Below, piece by piece: positions 16,294 through 24,625 of a DNA stretch of 64,000 nt. Numbering within the stretch: the first letter of the stretch is position 1; every line of letters starts with the position of its first letter. A program made the translations under genes and the position numbers. The DNA is taken from contig NZ_JBGUAZ010000002.1 in assembly GCF_041821085.1 (NCBI RefSeq), positions 62,001 to 126,000 on the forward strand, in the 5' to 3' direction. The notes beneath the pieces were generated by a model. That model saw only the letters and a program-made list of their open reading frames with translations. It was not told the origin of the DNA and made no database searches. The stretch is from Natrinema sp. HArc-T2 (GTDB lineage Archaea; Halobacteriota; Halobacteria; Halobacteriales; Natrialbaceae).

Positions 16294-17553
16294 TCATCGG
16301 GCGACCGCCTCCACGAACGCGTCGACCGCGGCGCCCGGGCCCGCGACGAACGCTTCGTCTCCGGCCGCGAGCCGGCGTTCGATACCGGGTGCGAACACCC
16401 AGCCGTGACGACGGTCGCCGGTTTCGCTCCCCTGGCGTCGGACGGCAAGCACCGTCACGTCCGGCGCCGAAGCGGGTTCAGTGCCGGCTTCCGGCTCGCC
16501 GTCTGCATCGACAGTCAGCCGGCGGATGGCGTAGCCCTCGCGTTTGAGCAGGGCAAAGGCCTCGAACTCCCGGCTCGTCCCTCGAGAGCGGACGACGAGG
16601 CGGACCGATTCGGCCTCGAGAATGGGTTTGACGTCCCGGCGAGCGATGGCGATGGTCACGCGACCGGGGCCGCCGGCGGTCGCCGTGGTCGGTCGCGCTG
16701 TGGCGATGAGTGACTCGCGTGCGTCAGCGTCGTCTCCATCGGTCGCCACCTCGGCTGCGGGTTCGTCGGGGGCGGGAATCGCACCGGGGTCGTCGTGGTC
16801 GGCCCGGACGCTCAGCACCATTCCGGTGATAGAGCGGTCGCCGGCGCTGACGGTGACCTCGTCGCCACGGGCAAGACCTGTCGGGACGAGCGTCGCGATC
16901 GAGACGGCGCGCTGTCCCGCCGACACTCGCCGCGAGAGGTTGCCAGAGGGCGGTGCCGCTGCGATCGTCGCCCGTGCCCGTTCGTCGATCGCGACCTCGA
17001 CGGTCGCGAGGTCGTGGTCCGTTCGGAGGCGTTCCTCGAGTCGGGTCTCGAGTTCCGAGAGGGGGAGATCGGCAGGGAGGCGCCACGAGCCGGCTTTGAG
17101 TCGCCCGCGGAGGTCGGGTGACAGCGGCGGGTATCCCTCCATGTCACGGATCTCGCCGGTCGGACGGACGGTGACCTGACCGACGGAGCCGACGAGTTCG
17201 ACCACGTCGGCTGAGAGAGTGCGCTGTCGCAGGGAGGTCAAAGAGAGTCGGCGGGGGAGTTCGGCCCCGAGTTTGTCGCCCTGATTGTGGGCGTAGAGTG
17301 CGAGCATAAGCACGACCAGAACGGCGACGAGCAGCCGCGGTGACTGCGCGATCGTCGGTTCGACGAGGCCGAGCAGACCACCCTGCACGCTGGCGATCGA
17401 TAGCGCGAGGACGACGACACCGAACCCGGGCAGCGTGACGCCGGTGAAATACCGGACGAGAAAGCCCAGCGAGCCAGCGACGAAGGCGGGGACGATGCCG
17501 GTCAGGAGCCCGAGATAGAGGCCGAGCAGGAGTTCGACCGGAAGGGATGGCAT
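16294..17553 (-). CDS. Membrane protein with TrkA-C domain, paralogue 1
   Basis: 419 residues from ATG 17553 (MPSLPVELLLGLYLGLL). N-terminal hydrophobic segments (LLLGLYLGLLTGIVPAFVAG; GFGVVVLALSIASVQGGLLG; LLVAVLVVLMLALYAH) are followed by the soluble domain shared with the downstream gene (VTVRPTGEIRDMEGYPPL, LETRLEERLRTDHDLATVEV). TrkA-C-like parts end the protein (RRLAAGDEAFVAGPG). The divergent gene at 17709 is a K+ channel, so the pair probably assists or senses K+ flux. No pore or transporter motif is visible in this protein itself. Confidence 0.8.
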   Translation of the reverse strand: MPSLPVELLLGLYLGLLTGIVPAFVAGSLGFLVRYFTGVTLPGFGVVVLALSIASVQGGLLGLVEPTIAQSPRLLVAVLVVLMLALYAHNQGDKLGAELPRRLSLTSLRQRTLSADVVELVGSVGQVTVRPTGEIRDMEGYPPLSPDLRGRLKAGSWRLPADLPLSELETRLEERLRTDHDLATVEVAIDERARATIAAAPPSGNLSRRVSAGQRAVSIATLVPTGLARGDEVTVSAGDRSITGMVLSVRADHDDPGAIPAPDEPAAEVATDGDDADARESLIATARPTTATAGGPGRVTIAIARRDVKPILEAESVRLVVRSRGTSREFEAFALLKREGYAIRRLTVDADGEPEAGTEPASAPDVTVLAVRRQGSETGDRRHGWVFAPGIERRLAAGDEAFVAGPGAAVDAFVEAVAR

Positions 17554-17708
17554 TGTGGGCTGGTGGCGCGGGACGGGTAAAGTAGCATCGGCGGACAGTG
17601 AGTATCCGTCACCGGTCAGGCTCGCCGATCGCACACCCCTGTGGCTGGCAGCCACCACCTACGATGCAGACACGAGGCGTTTAACTAACACTACCACCGA
17701 CGGTGGAT

Positions 17709-18893
17709 ATGGTCGACGACCGGTCGCTGCGAGCGCGGCTGCCGGAGAACTGGCGACGTATCCTCACAACGCGGGCAGCCGTAGTGCTCGTCTTGCTCGT
17801 TGCCTTGCTCTCGGTTGCGACTGCCGTCGTCAACATCGGGACCAACGCCGTCGGCGGCCCGCTCGAGGCGTACGTCCCCGACGCCGTCCGAAACGCCGCG
17901 GCCTTCACCGGGGCGCTCACCGGCTTTCTGATGGTCGGCAGCGCGCTGTCGCTTCGGCGCGGGCTCCGCGCCGGCTGGTGGGCGACGCTGCTGTTGCTCC
18001 CGCTGACCGCAGCACAGGGACTGCTCCAGTCGAGTCCCTATTCGTTTCCGCTGGTCGTCCTCTCGGGCGTGTCGATCCCGGTCCTCCTGCTCACCCGCAA
18101 GCGGTTCGACAACTCGCTCTCGCTGTCGACGACCCAGATCGCAGCCGGTGCCGCACTGGTCGGGGTCCAGGTGTACGGAACCATCGGCGGCTACACCCTC
18201 CGGGAGGACTTCGACGGCATCAGCACCATCCTCGACGCGTTTTATTTCACGTTGATCACCTCGAGCACGGTCGGGTACGGCGACGTGACGCCGAATCCGG
18301 CGTCGGTGCAGGCAATGTTGTTTACCATGTCCGTGCTCATCCTCGGCGTCGCGAGTTTCGGTATCGCCATCGGGGCGCTCGTCGGCCCCCTGATCCAAGA
18401 TCGTATCTCGAGAACACTCGGAAAGATGACCGACTCACAGCTTCAACTCCTCGACGAGCACCTCCTCGTGCTCGGCTACGGCGAACTGACTGAACCGATC
18501 GTCGACGAACTCGCAGACACCGGCCATGAGTTCGTCGTCGTCACCAACGACCAGGAGGCCGCAACGGCACTCACGAACCGAGACATGCCGGTCGTCACCG
18601 GCGATCCGAGTGATGAGGACCCGCTTCAGCGCGCGAAGATCGATCGTGCAGCCGCGGTCCTCGTCGCCACGAACCACGACGCCGAGGACGCACTGACCGT
18701 TCTTACTGCTCGCCAACTCGCTCCCGGGGCACGGATCGTCGCCGCGGCGACCGACCGCGAGAACGTCAAGAAACTCGAGCGCGCCGGCGCAGACGCTGTG
18801 ATCAGCCCGGCACAACTGGGCGGCCATCTGCTCGTGCGATCTGCACTCGGCAGTGACGAAAGCGGTCTGATCGACCGGATCCTCGAGAGGTGA
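17709..18893 (+). CDS. Potassium channel with cytoplasmic RCK (TrkA-N/TrkA-C) domain
   Basis: 394 residues from ATG 17709 (a GTG two codons earlier is possible). Several N-terminal membrane helices lead to a pore with the canonical filter ITSSTVGYGDVTPNP near residue 193 and the inner helix LFTMSVLILGVASFGIAIGA. A TrkA-N Rossmann domain follows (LLVLGYGELTEPIVDELAD, VVTNDQEA, VVTGDPSDEDPLQRA), ending at a hydrophobic C-terminus. It should conduct K+ across the cytoplasmic membrane under NAD(H) or nucleotide control. It is divergent from the TrkA-C pair with about 155 bp between the starts. Confidence 0.93.
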   Translation: MVDDRSLRARLPENWRRILTTRAAVVLVLLVALLSVATAVVNIGTNAVGGPLEAYVPDAVRNAAAFTGALTGFLMVGSALSLRRGLRAGWWATLLLLPLTAAQGLLQSSPYSFPLVVLSGVSIPVLLLTRKRFDNSLSLSTTQIAAGAALVGVQVYGTIGGYTLREDFDGISTILDAFYFTLITSSTVGYGDVTPNPASVQAMLFTMSVLILGVASFGIAIGALVGPLIQDRISRTLGKMTDSQLQLLDEHLLVLGYGELTEPIVDELADTGHEFVVVTNDQEAATALTNRDMPVVTGDPSDEDPLQRAKIDRAAAVLVATNHDAEDALTVLTARQLAPGARIVAAATDRENVKKLERAGADAVISPAQLGGHLLVRSALGSDESGLIDRILER

Positions 18894-18979
18894 TCACAGA
18901 CGACGGTGAGGGGTTCAGAGTTCCGTTCCCAGACCGTCGCTCTGCACTCCTGATTCGATAAGTACAGCAACCTCTTTTA

Positions 18980-19080
18980 CCGGGGGCATCGACGAGCGTC
19001 GAGGACGCTCGCCTCAACCCCCGGCAAAACCCGTTGATGCCAAAAAGCCGGCGGAGCGGGGTGAAACCCCGCGACGCCGG
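18980..19080 (+). ncRNA. Candidate structured RNA or paired hairpins
   Basis: Hairpin one: outer CCGGGGG (18980-18986) pairs with CCCCCGG (19018-19024), and inner CGAGCGTC (18993-19000) pairs with GACGCTCG across a GAG loop. Hairpin two: CCGGCG-GA-GCGGGGT, loop GAA, ACCCCGC-GA-CGCCGG (19048-19080), whose tandem G-A mismatches are symmetric. GGCATCGACG (18985) can also pair with CGTTGATGCC (19032), an alternative fold. Strand and transcription are unproven; it could equally be a DNA hairpin near the origin. Confidence 0.35.
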
Positions 19081-19239
19081 GTAACCGCTCGCTCTGCTCG
19101 CGGATGCTGGCTCGCTACCGCGGCGTTCCAGTCGCACACCTACGCATCTTCTAGTTCACTGTGAGATTATACTCACCCATGAACAGTACTTGTGAAATCC
19201 ATCTCTGTTATCCTCGTCACTGGTAGCGCGAGCCAGCCA

Positions 19240-19257
19240 CCCCTCGCACCGAGTGAG
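19240..19257 (-). repeat. ORB-like box, left of orc1/cdc6
   Basis: CCCCTCGCACCGAGTGAG, one mismatch from the three exact copies at 20735, 20975 and 21031. In minus orientation it reads CTCACTCGGTGCGAGGGG. It lies about 140 bp beyond the 3' end of the orc1/cdc6 gene. Confidence 0.7.
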
Positions 19258-19398
19258 TGAGGCGGGCTGCTGCCCCGAGTGACCGGTGCACTCGCAGGAC
19301 GGTCGCAGGTGACTGGCACTGACTGGCGGTAATCCGTCCGAGACGCTGGTTCTGTGGCTGTGGCTCCAGCAAAGGACCACTCACACTTCAGTGGAGTA

Positions 19399-20604
19399 TC
19401 AAGGATCGCGATCAGCGTTGAGGGCATTGAACACGATATCCGGATCACGCATCAGCCGATGAACGAGATAGCTCCCCTCACGATCCCCTCCTCCGGTATG
19501 CTCGCTTTCAGTAATCCCGAGGAACGCTTGTTCTTTGAGGAGCCGTCTGACTCGATCATGTGACAGGGGGTCCGATCCCTCCTGGGTCGCGATCGTCGTG
19601 TAGAGATCGTATATTTTCGCCGTCCGGAACTGTTTTTTCTCCTCTGACGCGGTCAGTGCAGCAAGCGCTCGTAAGATGAACTTCACGTGTGGTGTCTGTC
19701 CACTCACGAGGCGATGGAATCGGTTGACTTCTGCCTGGGTGATGGCTTCATCGACGTGCGCTTCAGTTACCTGTCCGTCGCCGTTCTTCTCCGCGAGACG
19801 GCCTGCTTCGTAGAACGTCTCGACGGCTTTGCGTGCATCACCGTGTTCTCGAGCAGCAAGCGCTGCCGTCTTCGGAATGACTTCGTCCGACAGCACACCC
19901 GGTTTGAACGCGTCTTTCCGGTTTTCAAGGATCGCGCGTAATTGTGTTGCACCGTATGGATCGAACACGAGCTCGTTATCCTGCAAACTCGAATCCACGC
20001 GCTCGTTCAACCGTTCTCGATACTCTATCTTATTACTGATACAGATAACACCGATGAACGTGTTTGATTTCCCGCTCTCACGCGCTCTCGACAGGCTCCG
20101 AAGCAGGTCTTCGTTCTCGAGCTTATCGATTTCGTCGAGGATGACCACGAGTGAGTCGACGTCGTACTCAGAAAGGAGGTCCCATGTGATGTCACGATAA
20201 TCCACGGCACTCAATCCCGTTTGCGGGATAGACGCATCCGCGTCGAGATTCTCGTTCAGTTCCCGGGCCAGTTCACGGCTTGCTTGCGTTTCTGTCTGAT
20301 AATCCGAGCAATCGACATATGCGTATTTAAGCGCGGCTCCGTTGGTAGCGGCTCGTCTGGACGCTTGACGCGTGACACATCTCGAGACGAGCGATTTACC
20401 GGTCCCTGTTTTCCCGTAGATGATCGTCGTTTCTGGCGGCCCACCTTCAGTTGCAGCAGCGAGCGCACTCCCAACCGATCGGATTTCCTCGTCACGACCG
20501 ACAACGCGGTCAAGCTCAGGAACATGACCGACTCGAACGAGCTCCCGGTTTGCGAAAATATCACCCGTATCGAATATGTCGGTCAATTTCCCATCCTCTG
20601 CCAT
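19399..20604 (-). CDS. orc: Orc1/Cdc6 family replication initiator
   Basis: 401 residues from ATG 20604 (MAEDGKLTDIFDTGDIFANR). AAA+ domain: Walker A IIYGKTGTGKSLVSR near residue 63, Walker B LVVILDEIDKLENED near 151, sensor-like FIGVICISNK near 183. A C-terminal winged helix follows (TAKIYDLYTTIATQEGSDPL, RRLLKEQAFLGI). Orc1/Cdc6 proteins bind origin recognition boxes and load the MCM helicase. Base composition is visibly lower in G+C than the flanking genes, suggesting acquisition from another replicon. Identical ORB-like boxes occur on its upstream side and a near copy on its downstream side, so it most likely serves the adjacent origin. Which of the many haloarchaeal Orc types it is cannot be told. 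Confidence 0.95.
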   Translation of the reverse strand: MAEDGKLTDIFDTGDIFANRELVRVGHVPELDRVVGRDEEIRSVGSALAAATEGGPPETTIIYGKTGTGKSLVSRCVTRQASRRAATNGAALKYAYVDCSDYQTETQASRELARELNENLDADASIPQTGLSAVDYRDITWDLLSEYDVDSLVVILDEIDKLENEDLLRSLSRARESGKSNTFIGVICISNKIEYRERLNERVDSSLQDNELVFDPYGATQLRAILENRKDAFKPGVLSDEVIPKTAALAAREHGDARKAVETFYEAGRLAEKNGDGQVTEAHVDEAITQAEVNRFHRLVSGQTPHVKFILRALAALTASEEKKQFRTAKIYDLYTTIATQEGSDPLSHDRVRRLLKEQAFLGITESEHTGGGDREGSYLVHRLMRDPDIVFNALNADRDP

Positions 20605-20734
20605 GAGCCGATATTACGTTCCAGGGAATTAAACGCACCGAACCAGACGACGACTGAGAGTCGAAATTCGAGTGCGAGAGATCCTATTGGGGGAGTACAA
20701 CATTCCTTAATAAGGATAGCCGAGAGCAGTCCCA

Positions 20735-20752
20735 CCCCTCGTACCGAGTGAG
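20735..20752 (-). repeat. ORB-like box 1
   Basis: CCCCTCGTACCGAGTGAG, the exact reverse complement of the two boxes to the right. It sits between the orc1/cdc6 start and the AT-rich segment. The G-tract next to a semi-palindromic core matches the general form of archaeal origin recognition boxes. Confidence 0.75.
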
Positions 20753-20974
20753 CTACGGAACTACTTCGTGTCTAATTCATACGTCGTATATAAACACTCC
20801 GTAAATCGGGAGATCATATTCCAAAAAGCTGCTACCGTACTTCACTAACCAACAGTAATATCGAAAGGCATAAGAATTAATTAATAGGTTCGTATGCTCT
20901 TCGCGGGTACAGAACCGCTCTGCAGGACTCTGGTGGTCGTTCCACGGAAAGCCACGGTTCTGTTTTGAGCAGTC

Positions 20975-20992
20975 CTCACTCGGTACGAGGGG
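20975..20992 (+). repeat. ORB-like box 2
   Basis: CTCACTCGGTACGAGGGG, followed by further G residues (GGGAGGG), giving the long G-string usual for haloarchaeal ORBs. Confidence 0.75.
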
Positions 20993-21030
20993 GGAGGGAG
21001 TGTCCAGAGAGAATAGTATCACGACACACA

Positions 21031-21048
21031 CTCACTCGGTACGAGGGG
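21031..21048 (+). repeat. ORB-like box 3
   Basis: CTCACTCGGTACGAGGGG, identical to box 2 and starting 56 bp after it, in the same orientation. It is followed by TC. Confidence 0.75.
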
Positions 21049-21145
21049 TCACAGCAATGACTGTCGATCAGACAGCTGCGGCACAGAACGCCCACCATTT
21101 CTGTCACTACAAGTCGTTCCAGAACTTTACTCGAGTTTTTGCTCC

Positions 21146-21166
21146 GGGCGCGACGGCGTCGCGCCC
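21146..21166. terminator. Strong hairpin at the right edge of the origin
   Basis: GGGCGCGAC, loop GGC, GTCGCGCCC: a perfect 9-bp stem with a T-run (GAGTTTTT) on its left side. It lies 40 bp past the end of the HPP/Usp gene (minus strand). It may separate that transcript from the origin, or be a DNA structure of the origin. Confidence 0.4.
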
Positions 21167-21205
21167 ACAGCGAAAGCGGTCGATCGGCAGGTACAACCGG
21201 CAGGA

Positions 21206-22615
21206 TCAGCGATGCCGTCCCCGGTGGACGATCGCCACGTCAGCCTCGAGGTCGCTGAGTTTGCGAAACGTCGGTGGCGAGACGAACCGCGAGGCGGCAG
21301 ACCGGTCGGTACTCGAGCCGACGAAGCAGACGTCGTACCGGGGTGTAACGCGGGAGAGATAGATCTCGACCGACGCGGTCACGACGTGCGTTTCGAATCG
21401 GCCCGAGAACGCGTCGACGAGATCGGCGAGCGTGCCCTCGGCGGATCGACGATCCGATTCGCTGTCGATACAGGTGCTGACGGTCACCGGTCGACCGGAT
21501 TCCGTGACGCGGATCGCGAAGTCGACCATCGCGCGAGCGGTGTCGCCGGCACCCCGAACCGCGACCAAGCTACTTCGCCAGCGTCGCCGGCGAGTGCCGT
21601 TCGACCGGAACGCGATGACGTCGATCTCGCTGTCGAACAAGCCCTTGAGAAACGACGAGAGCCCGCCGCTCTCGTGTTCGGCATACGGCGCGACGACGAG
21701 ATCACAGTTTTGCTGGCGGGCGGTCCGGAGGACGAGACCCGCGGACTGGTCGGGTGCGGCTGCGACGACCGCCTCACAGGAGACGTCGTAGGCAGTCTCG
21801 AGATCGGAAGACAGCGACTCGAGTTGGCGGGCTACGTCCCCGGCTGCGCGTTCGACCGGCGTCGACTCGCCGTGGCCGTCGTCACGCTGCTCGGCGTCGG
21901 TTTCGTCGACGACGTCGAAAAGCACGATCTTGCCGGCGTCGTGGGCTCCGGCGACCGCCGCGGCAAAGCGGGCGACGGTCTCGTCGGCATCACCCATCGG
22001 AACGAGCACGTGATCGTCGCCGGTGGTCGTCCCGTAGAGATAGCGAGCGCGCTGCTGGTAGAAGTGTCGCCGCCAGACCACGAACGAGACCGCGACGAAC
22101 GTACTCGAGACGACGATTCCGAGGACGTACACCAACTGCGCGCTGCCGGTCAAGAGGACGAGGAGCGCAGTCGAGAACGCTGCTGGCTCCTCGAGATCGA
22201 GCGCCCACGTGCAGACGCCGGTAAAGAACACGCTCAGCGCAGCACCCGAGGCGCTGACGGTTCCCCCGTCGAACCCGGCGGCTGACACCAGTGCGAGTGC
22301 AAGCCAGCCACAGAGCGCACCGGCGGTCATCCCGCCGATGAATTTCGACGGCGTGGCGTAGGCCCCCTCGGGATCGGCAAACAGCGTGTACGTCCCCGAG
22401 GCAAGCGGTGGGAACAGTAGGAACGAGACCGCTGCAGTCGCGTTCGACAGCCACGTCACCGCTGCGATCAACAGCGGGACGAACACCAGCACCGAGAGAT
22501 GTAAGAGGTTCCCCGTGCGCTCGACCCAACGCAAGAAGGCGTCGAGTTCGCGTCGCTCGAGCCGGCGCAGTCGTCTCACGAGCGCCCACAGCCACGCTCG
22601 AACGCCCTCGCGCAT
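21206..22615 (-). CDS. HPP-type membrane domain fused to universal stress protein domains
   Basis: 469 residues. The N-terminal third is an HPP-family membrane domain (LHLSVLVFVPLLIAAVTWLS, then the HPP-like LLFPPLASGTYTLFADP and SKFIGGMTAGALCGWLALAL). The rest is soluble with two Usp-like regions (DHVLVPMGDADETVARFAA; SSLVAVRGAGDTARAMVDFA). The HPP family includes chloroplast and cyanobacterial nitrite transporters; Usp domains bind nucleotides. Transport of an anion regulated by the Usp part is plausible but unproven. It points toward the origin region; downstream of it is only the origin. Confidence 0.85.
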   Translation of the reverse strand: MREGVRAWLWALVRRLRRLERRELDAFLRWVERTGNLLHLSVLVFVPLLIAAVTWLSNATAAVSFLLFPPLASGTYTLFADPEGAYATPSKFIGGMTAGALCGWLALALVSAAGFDGGTVSASGAALSVFFTGVCTWALDLEEPAAFSTALLVLLTGSAQLVYVLGIVVSSTFVAVSFVVWRRHFYQQRARYLYGTTTGDDHVLVPMGDADETVARFAAAVAGAHDAGKIVLFDVVDETDAEQRDDGHGESTPVERAAGDVARQLESLSSDLETAYDVSCEAVVAAAPDQSAGLVLRTARQQNCDLVVAPYAEHESGGLSSFLKGLFDSEIDVIAFRSNGTRRRRWRSSLVAVRGAGDTARAMVDFAIRVTESGRPVTVSTCIDSESDRRSAEGTLADLVDAFSGRFETHVVTASVEIYLSRVTPRYDVCFVGSSTDRSAASRFVSPPTFRKLSDLEADVAIVHRGRHR

Positions 22616-22653
22616 AGCGTTCCGTTGATTCGGGCACGACCAAAACTGTTTGG

Positions 22654-23295
22654 CTAGCCGTTCGTCGGCGCACCCTCGAGAATCGCCACGCCGCTCGAGG
22701 CCCCGATGCGGTCGGCACCGGCCTCGAGCATCGCGACGGCTTCGTCGTAGCTGCCGATGCCGCCGCTTGCCTTGACGGGGAGATACTCACTCATGAGCGC
22801 GACGTCGTCGGTCGTGGCACCACCAGCGGCGAAGCCAGTCGAGGTTTTGACCATCGCCGCGTCGGCCGCTCGGGCGGCCTCGCAGGCCCGGTGTTTCTCG
22901 GCGTCGGTCAGGAGTGCGGTTTCGATGATCACCTTCACGGGAATCGGGACAGCGGCGACCAGTTCCGCGAGTTCGTCGCTGACCGCGTCGTCGTCGCCGG
23001 CTTTCAGCCGACCGATATTAAGAACGACGTCGAGTTCGTCGGCACCGGCCCGCCACGCCGTCACGCCTTCCTCTCGTTTCACGTCGGGATCGTGGTGGCC
23101 GTGGGGGAAGCCAACGACCGTCGCAAGCGTCACGTCGGGGGCGTACTCGGCGGCCAGTTCGACCGCGTACGGCGGGGTGCAGGCGTTCATTCCGTACTCC
23201 TGTGCATCATCGAGAACCGTCCGTACGTCGTCGGGCGTCGTCTCGGGACCAAGGACGGTGTGATCGATCAGGGGCGCGAGATCGCTACGATCCAT
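22654..23295 (-). CDS. deoC: Deoxyribose-phosphate aldolase
   Basis: 213 residues from ATG 23295 ([19 protein letters not shown]). A TIM-barrel class I aldolase: [15 protein letters not shown] near residue 88 and [17 protein letters not shown] near 117. The Schiff-base Lys is in [14 protein letters not shown] near 146, and [13 protein letters not shown] follows near 172. It cleaves 2-deoxyribose-5-phosphate to acetaldehyde and glyceraldehyde-3-phosphate. It is divergent from the ribose-1,5-bisphosphate isomerase gene with a 72-bp gap. Both serve degradation of nucleoside sugars, so shared control is likely. Confidence 0.95.
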   Translation of the reverse strand: MDRSDLAPLIDHTVLGPETTPDDVRTVLDDAQEYGMNACTPPYAVELAAEYAPDVTLATVVGFPHGHHDPDVKREEGVTAWRAGADELDVVLNIGRLKAGDDDAVSDELAELVAAVPIPVKVIIETALLTDAEKHRACEAARAADAAMVKTSTGFAAGGATTDDVALMSEYLPVKASGGIGSYDEAVAMLEAGADRIGASSGVAILEGAPTNG

Positions 23296-23367
23296 ACCGG
23301 TCTGGACTCGCCGGACGGGCAAAAACCCGCCCGGTCACTTTTTACTGCAGCTGTGCAACCCCTTCAC

Positions 23368-24399
23368 ATGGAAGGTGCCGAATCCGGCGTCGTGCCGGCC
23401 GTCGAGTCCACCGCCGACGACATCACCGCGATGCGAATTCGCGGTGCCGCGTCGATCGCCGACGCAGCCGCCGGGGCGCTCGCAACGCAGGCCGAACGCT
23501 CGACAGCCGACAGCCCGGCAGCGTTCGAACAGGAACTCCGGGCAGCGGCGGCAATGCTGTACGAGACGCGACCGACCGCGGTCAGCCTCCCGAACGCCCT
23601 TCGCTACGTCCTTCGCGGGATGGACGGCGAGACCGTCGCCGACCTTCGATCGTCGACGATCGCTCGCGCCGAGCGCTTCCAGCGCGACCTCGAACAGGCC
23701 CAGGATCGGCTCGGCGAGATCGGCGCACACCGGCTTCAGGACGGCGACACCGTGATGACACACTGTCACTCGACGGACGCGCTCGCGTGTCTCGAGGCCG
23801 CCCTCGAGGCGGGCAAAGACCTCGAGGCGATCGTCAAGGAGACCCGCCCGCGAAAGCAGGGCCACATCACAGCTCGACAGTTGCGCGAGTGGGACGTGCC
23901 GGTGACGCTGATCGCGGACAACGCGGCCCGACGGTATCTCGACCGTGCGGATCACGTCCTCGTCGGGGCCGACAGCATCGCCGCCGACGGCAGCGTGATC
24001 AACAAGATCGGCACGAGCGGGCTGGCGGTCAACGCCCGTGAACGGGGCGTGCCGGTGATGGTCGCAGCTCAGACTATCAAACTGCATCCGGACACGATGA
24101 CGGGTCACACTGTCGAGATCGAAATGCGAGCGGAGCGCGAACTGCTGTCCGACGAGGAGCGAGCGGCGATCATCGGCGACGCGGCGGGCGAGAACGCCGA
24201 GACAGAGGTGACCGAAGACGCCGACAGCCAGCCCCCGACCGACAGCGGGCTGACCGTCGAGAACCCCGCCTTCGACGTCACGCCGCCGCGGTACGTCGAC
24301 GCGATCGTGACCGAACGCGGCCAGTTCCCGCCTGAAAGCATCGTGACGCTCATGCGGGAACTGTTCGGCGAGCCGACGGACGATCCGTGGGAGAACTGA
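23368..24399 (+). CDS. Ribose-1,5-bisphosphate isomerase
   Basis: 343 residues from ATG 23368 (MEGAESGVVPAVESTADD); an ORF running from 22891 is a longer open frame that overlaps deoC and is rejected. It belongs to the eIF-2B/MtnA-like isomerase family of R15P isomerase. Visible motifs are MRIRGAASIADAAAGAL, DTVMTHCHSTDALACLEAA with the catalytic Cys, ETRPRKQGHITARQL, DHVLVGADSIAADGSVINKI and KLHPDTMTG. It converts ribose-1,5-bisphosphate to ribulose-1,5-bisphosphate. No Rubisco is in the window, matching haloarchaea that use a non-carboxylating route. An acidic insert (about residues 275-300) is a halophile feature. Confidence 0.9.
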   Translation: MEGAESGVVPAVESTADDITAMRIRGAASIADAAAGALATQAERSTADSPAAFEQELRAAAAMLYETRPTAVSLPNALRYVLRGMDGETVADLRSSTIARAERFQRDLEQAQDRLGEIGAHRLQDGDTVMTHCHSTDALACLEAALEAGKDLEAIVKETRPRKQGHITARQLREWDVPVTLIADNAARRYLDRADHVLVGADSIAADGSVINKIGTSGLAVNARERGVPVMVAAQTIKLHPDTMTGHTVEIEMRAERELLSDEERAAIIGDAAGENAETEVTEDADSQPPTDSGLTVENPAFDVTPPRYVDAIVTERGQFPPESIVTLMRELFGEPTDDPWEN

Positions 24400-24480
24400 T
24401 ACGGTTTGCTGTACCGATGTCCCGGCCCGACCGCAGGGCAGTCGGGGTTACACCGGAACCGACTGCCAGGAGTCCGTACG
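24399..24480. repeat. Palindromic intergenic repeat, copy B
   Basis: Starts on the last base of the R15P isomerase stop codon (TGATACGG) and ends at GGAGTCCGTACG. It aligns with copy D: the shared CGATGT, CCGG, CCGC and CACCGGAA blocks occur in the same order with the same spacing. It probably forms an imperfect stem-loop at the transcript end. Confidence 0.75.
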
Positions 24481-24625
24481 AGGCTGTCGACCTCCTCTCC
24501 GAGAGCAGCCTCACGGCGACCTGCAATCGGGTGTACCGCGGCGGGCAGTGGCGACGGGAACTGTTCCTTTCGTGGATATTCGGCAATCGGAAAGTGTTAG
24601 TTACTGGTGTGAGCAACACCTCGCT

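Larger units (their letters stand above)
18894..19398. other. 505-bp intergenic region with hairpins and an ORB-like box
   Basis: No credible coding region. It holds a strongly structured stretch (18980-19080) and an 18-bp ORB-like box at 19240-19257, and it forms the left flank of the orc1/cdc6 gene. A TnpB-like tail was considered for the 19000s but not supported. Confidence 0.6.
20605..21205. other. Probable replication origin (ORBs plus AT-rich unwinding region)
   Basis: A 600-bp gene-free region upstream of orc1/cdc6. It contains one ORB-like box in minus orientation (20735), an AT-rich stretch from about 20765 to 20895 (including AAGAATTAATTAATAGG), then two boxes in plus orientation (20975, 21031). 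Boxes facing opposite ways around an AT-rich segment next to an initiator gene are the standard haloarchaeal origin layout. A 13-bp palindrome with a one-base centre at 20704-20716 and a 9-bp-stem hairpin at 21146-21166 are also present. Confidence 0.75.

Noticed and set aside
18960-19160. Possible TnpB (IS1341) tail in the intergenic region
   Set aside because: The readings in any frame lack TnpB zinc or catalytic motifs; the repeats there fit hairpins better.
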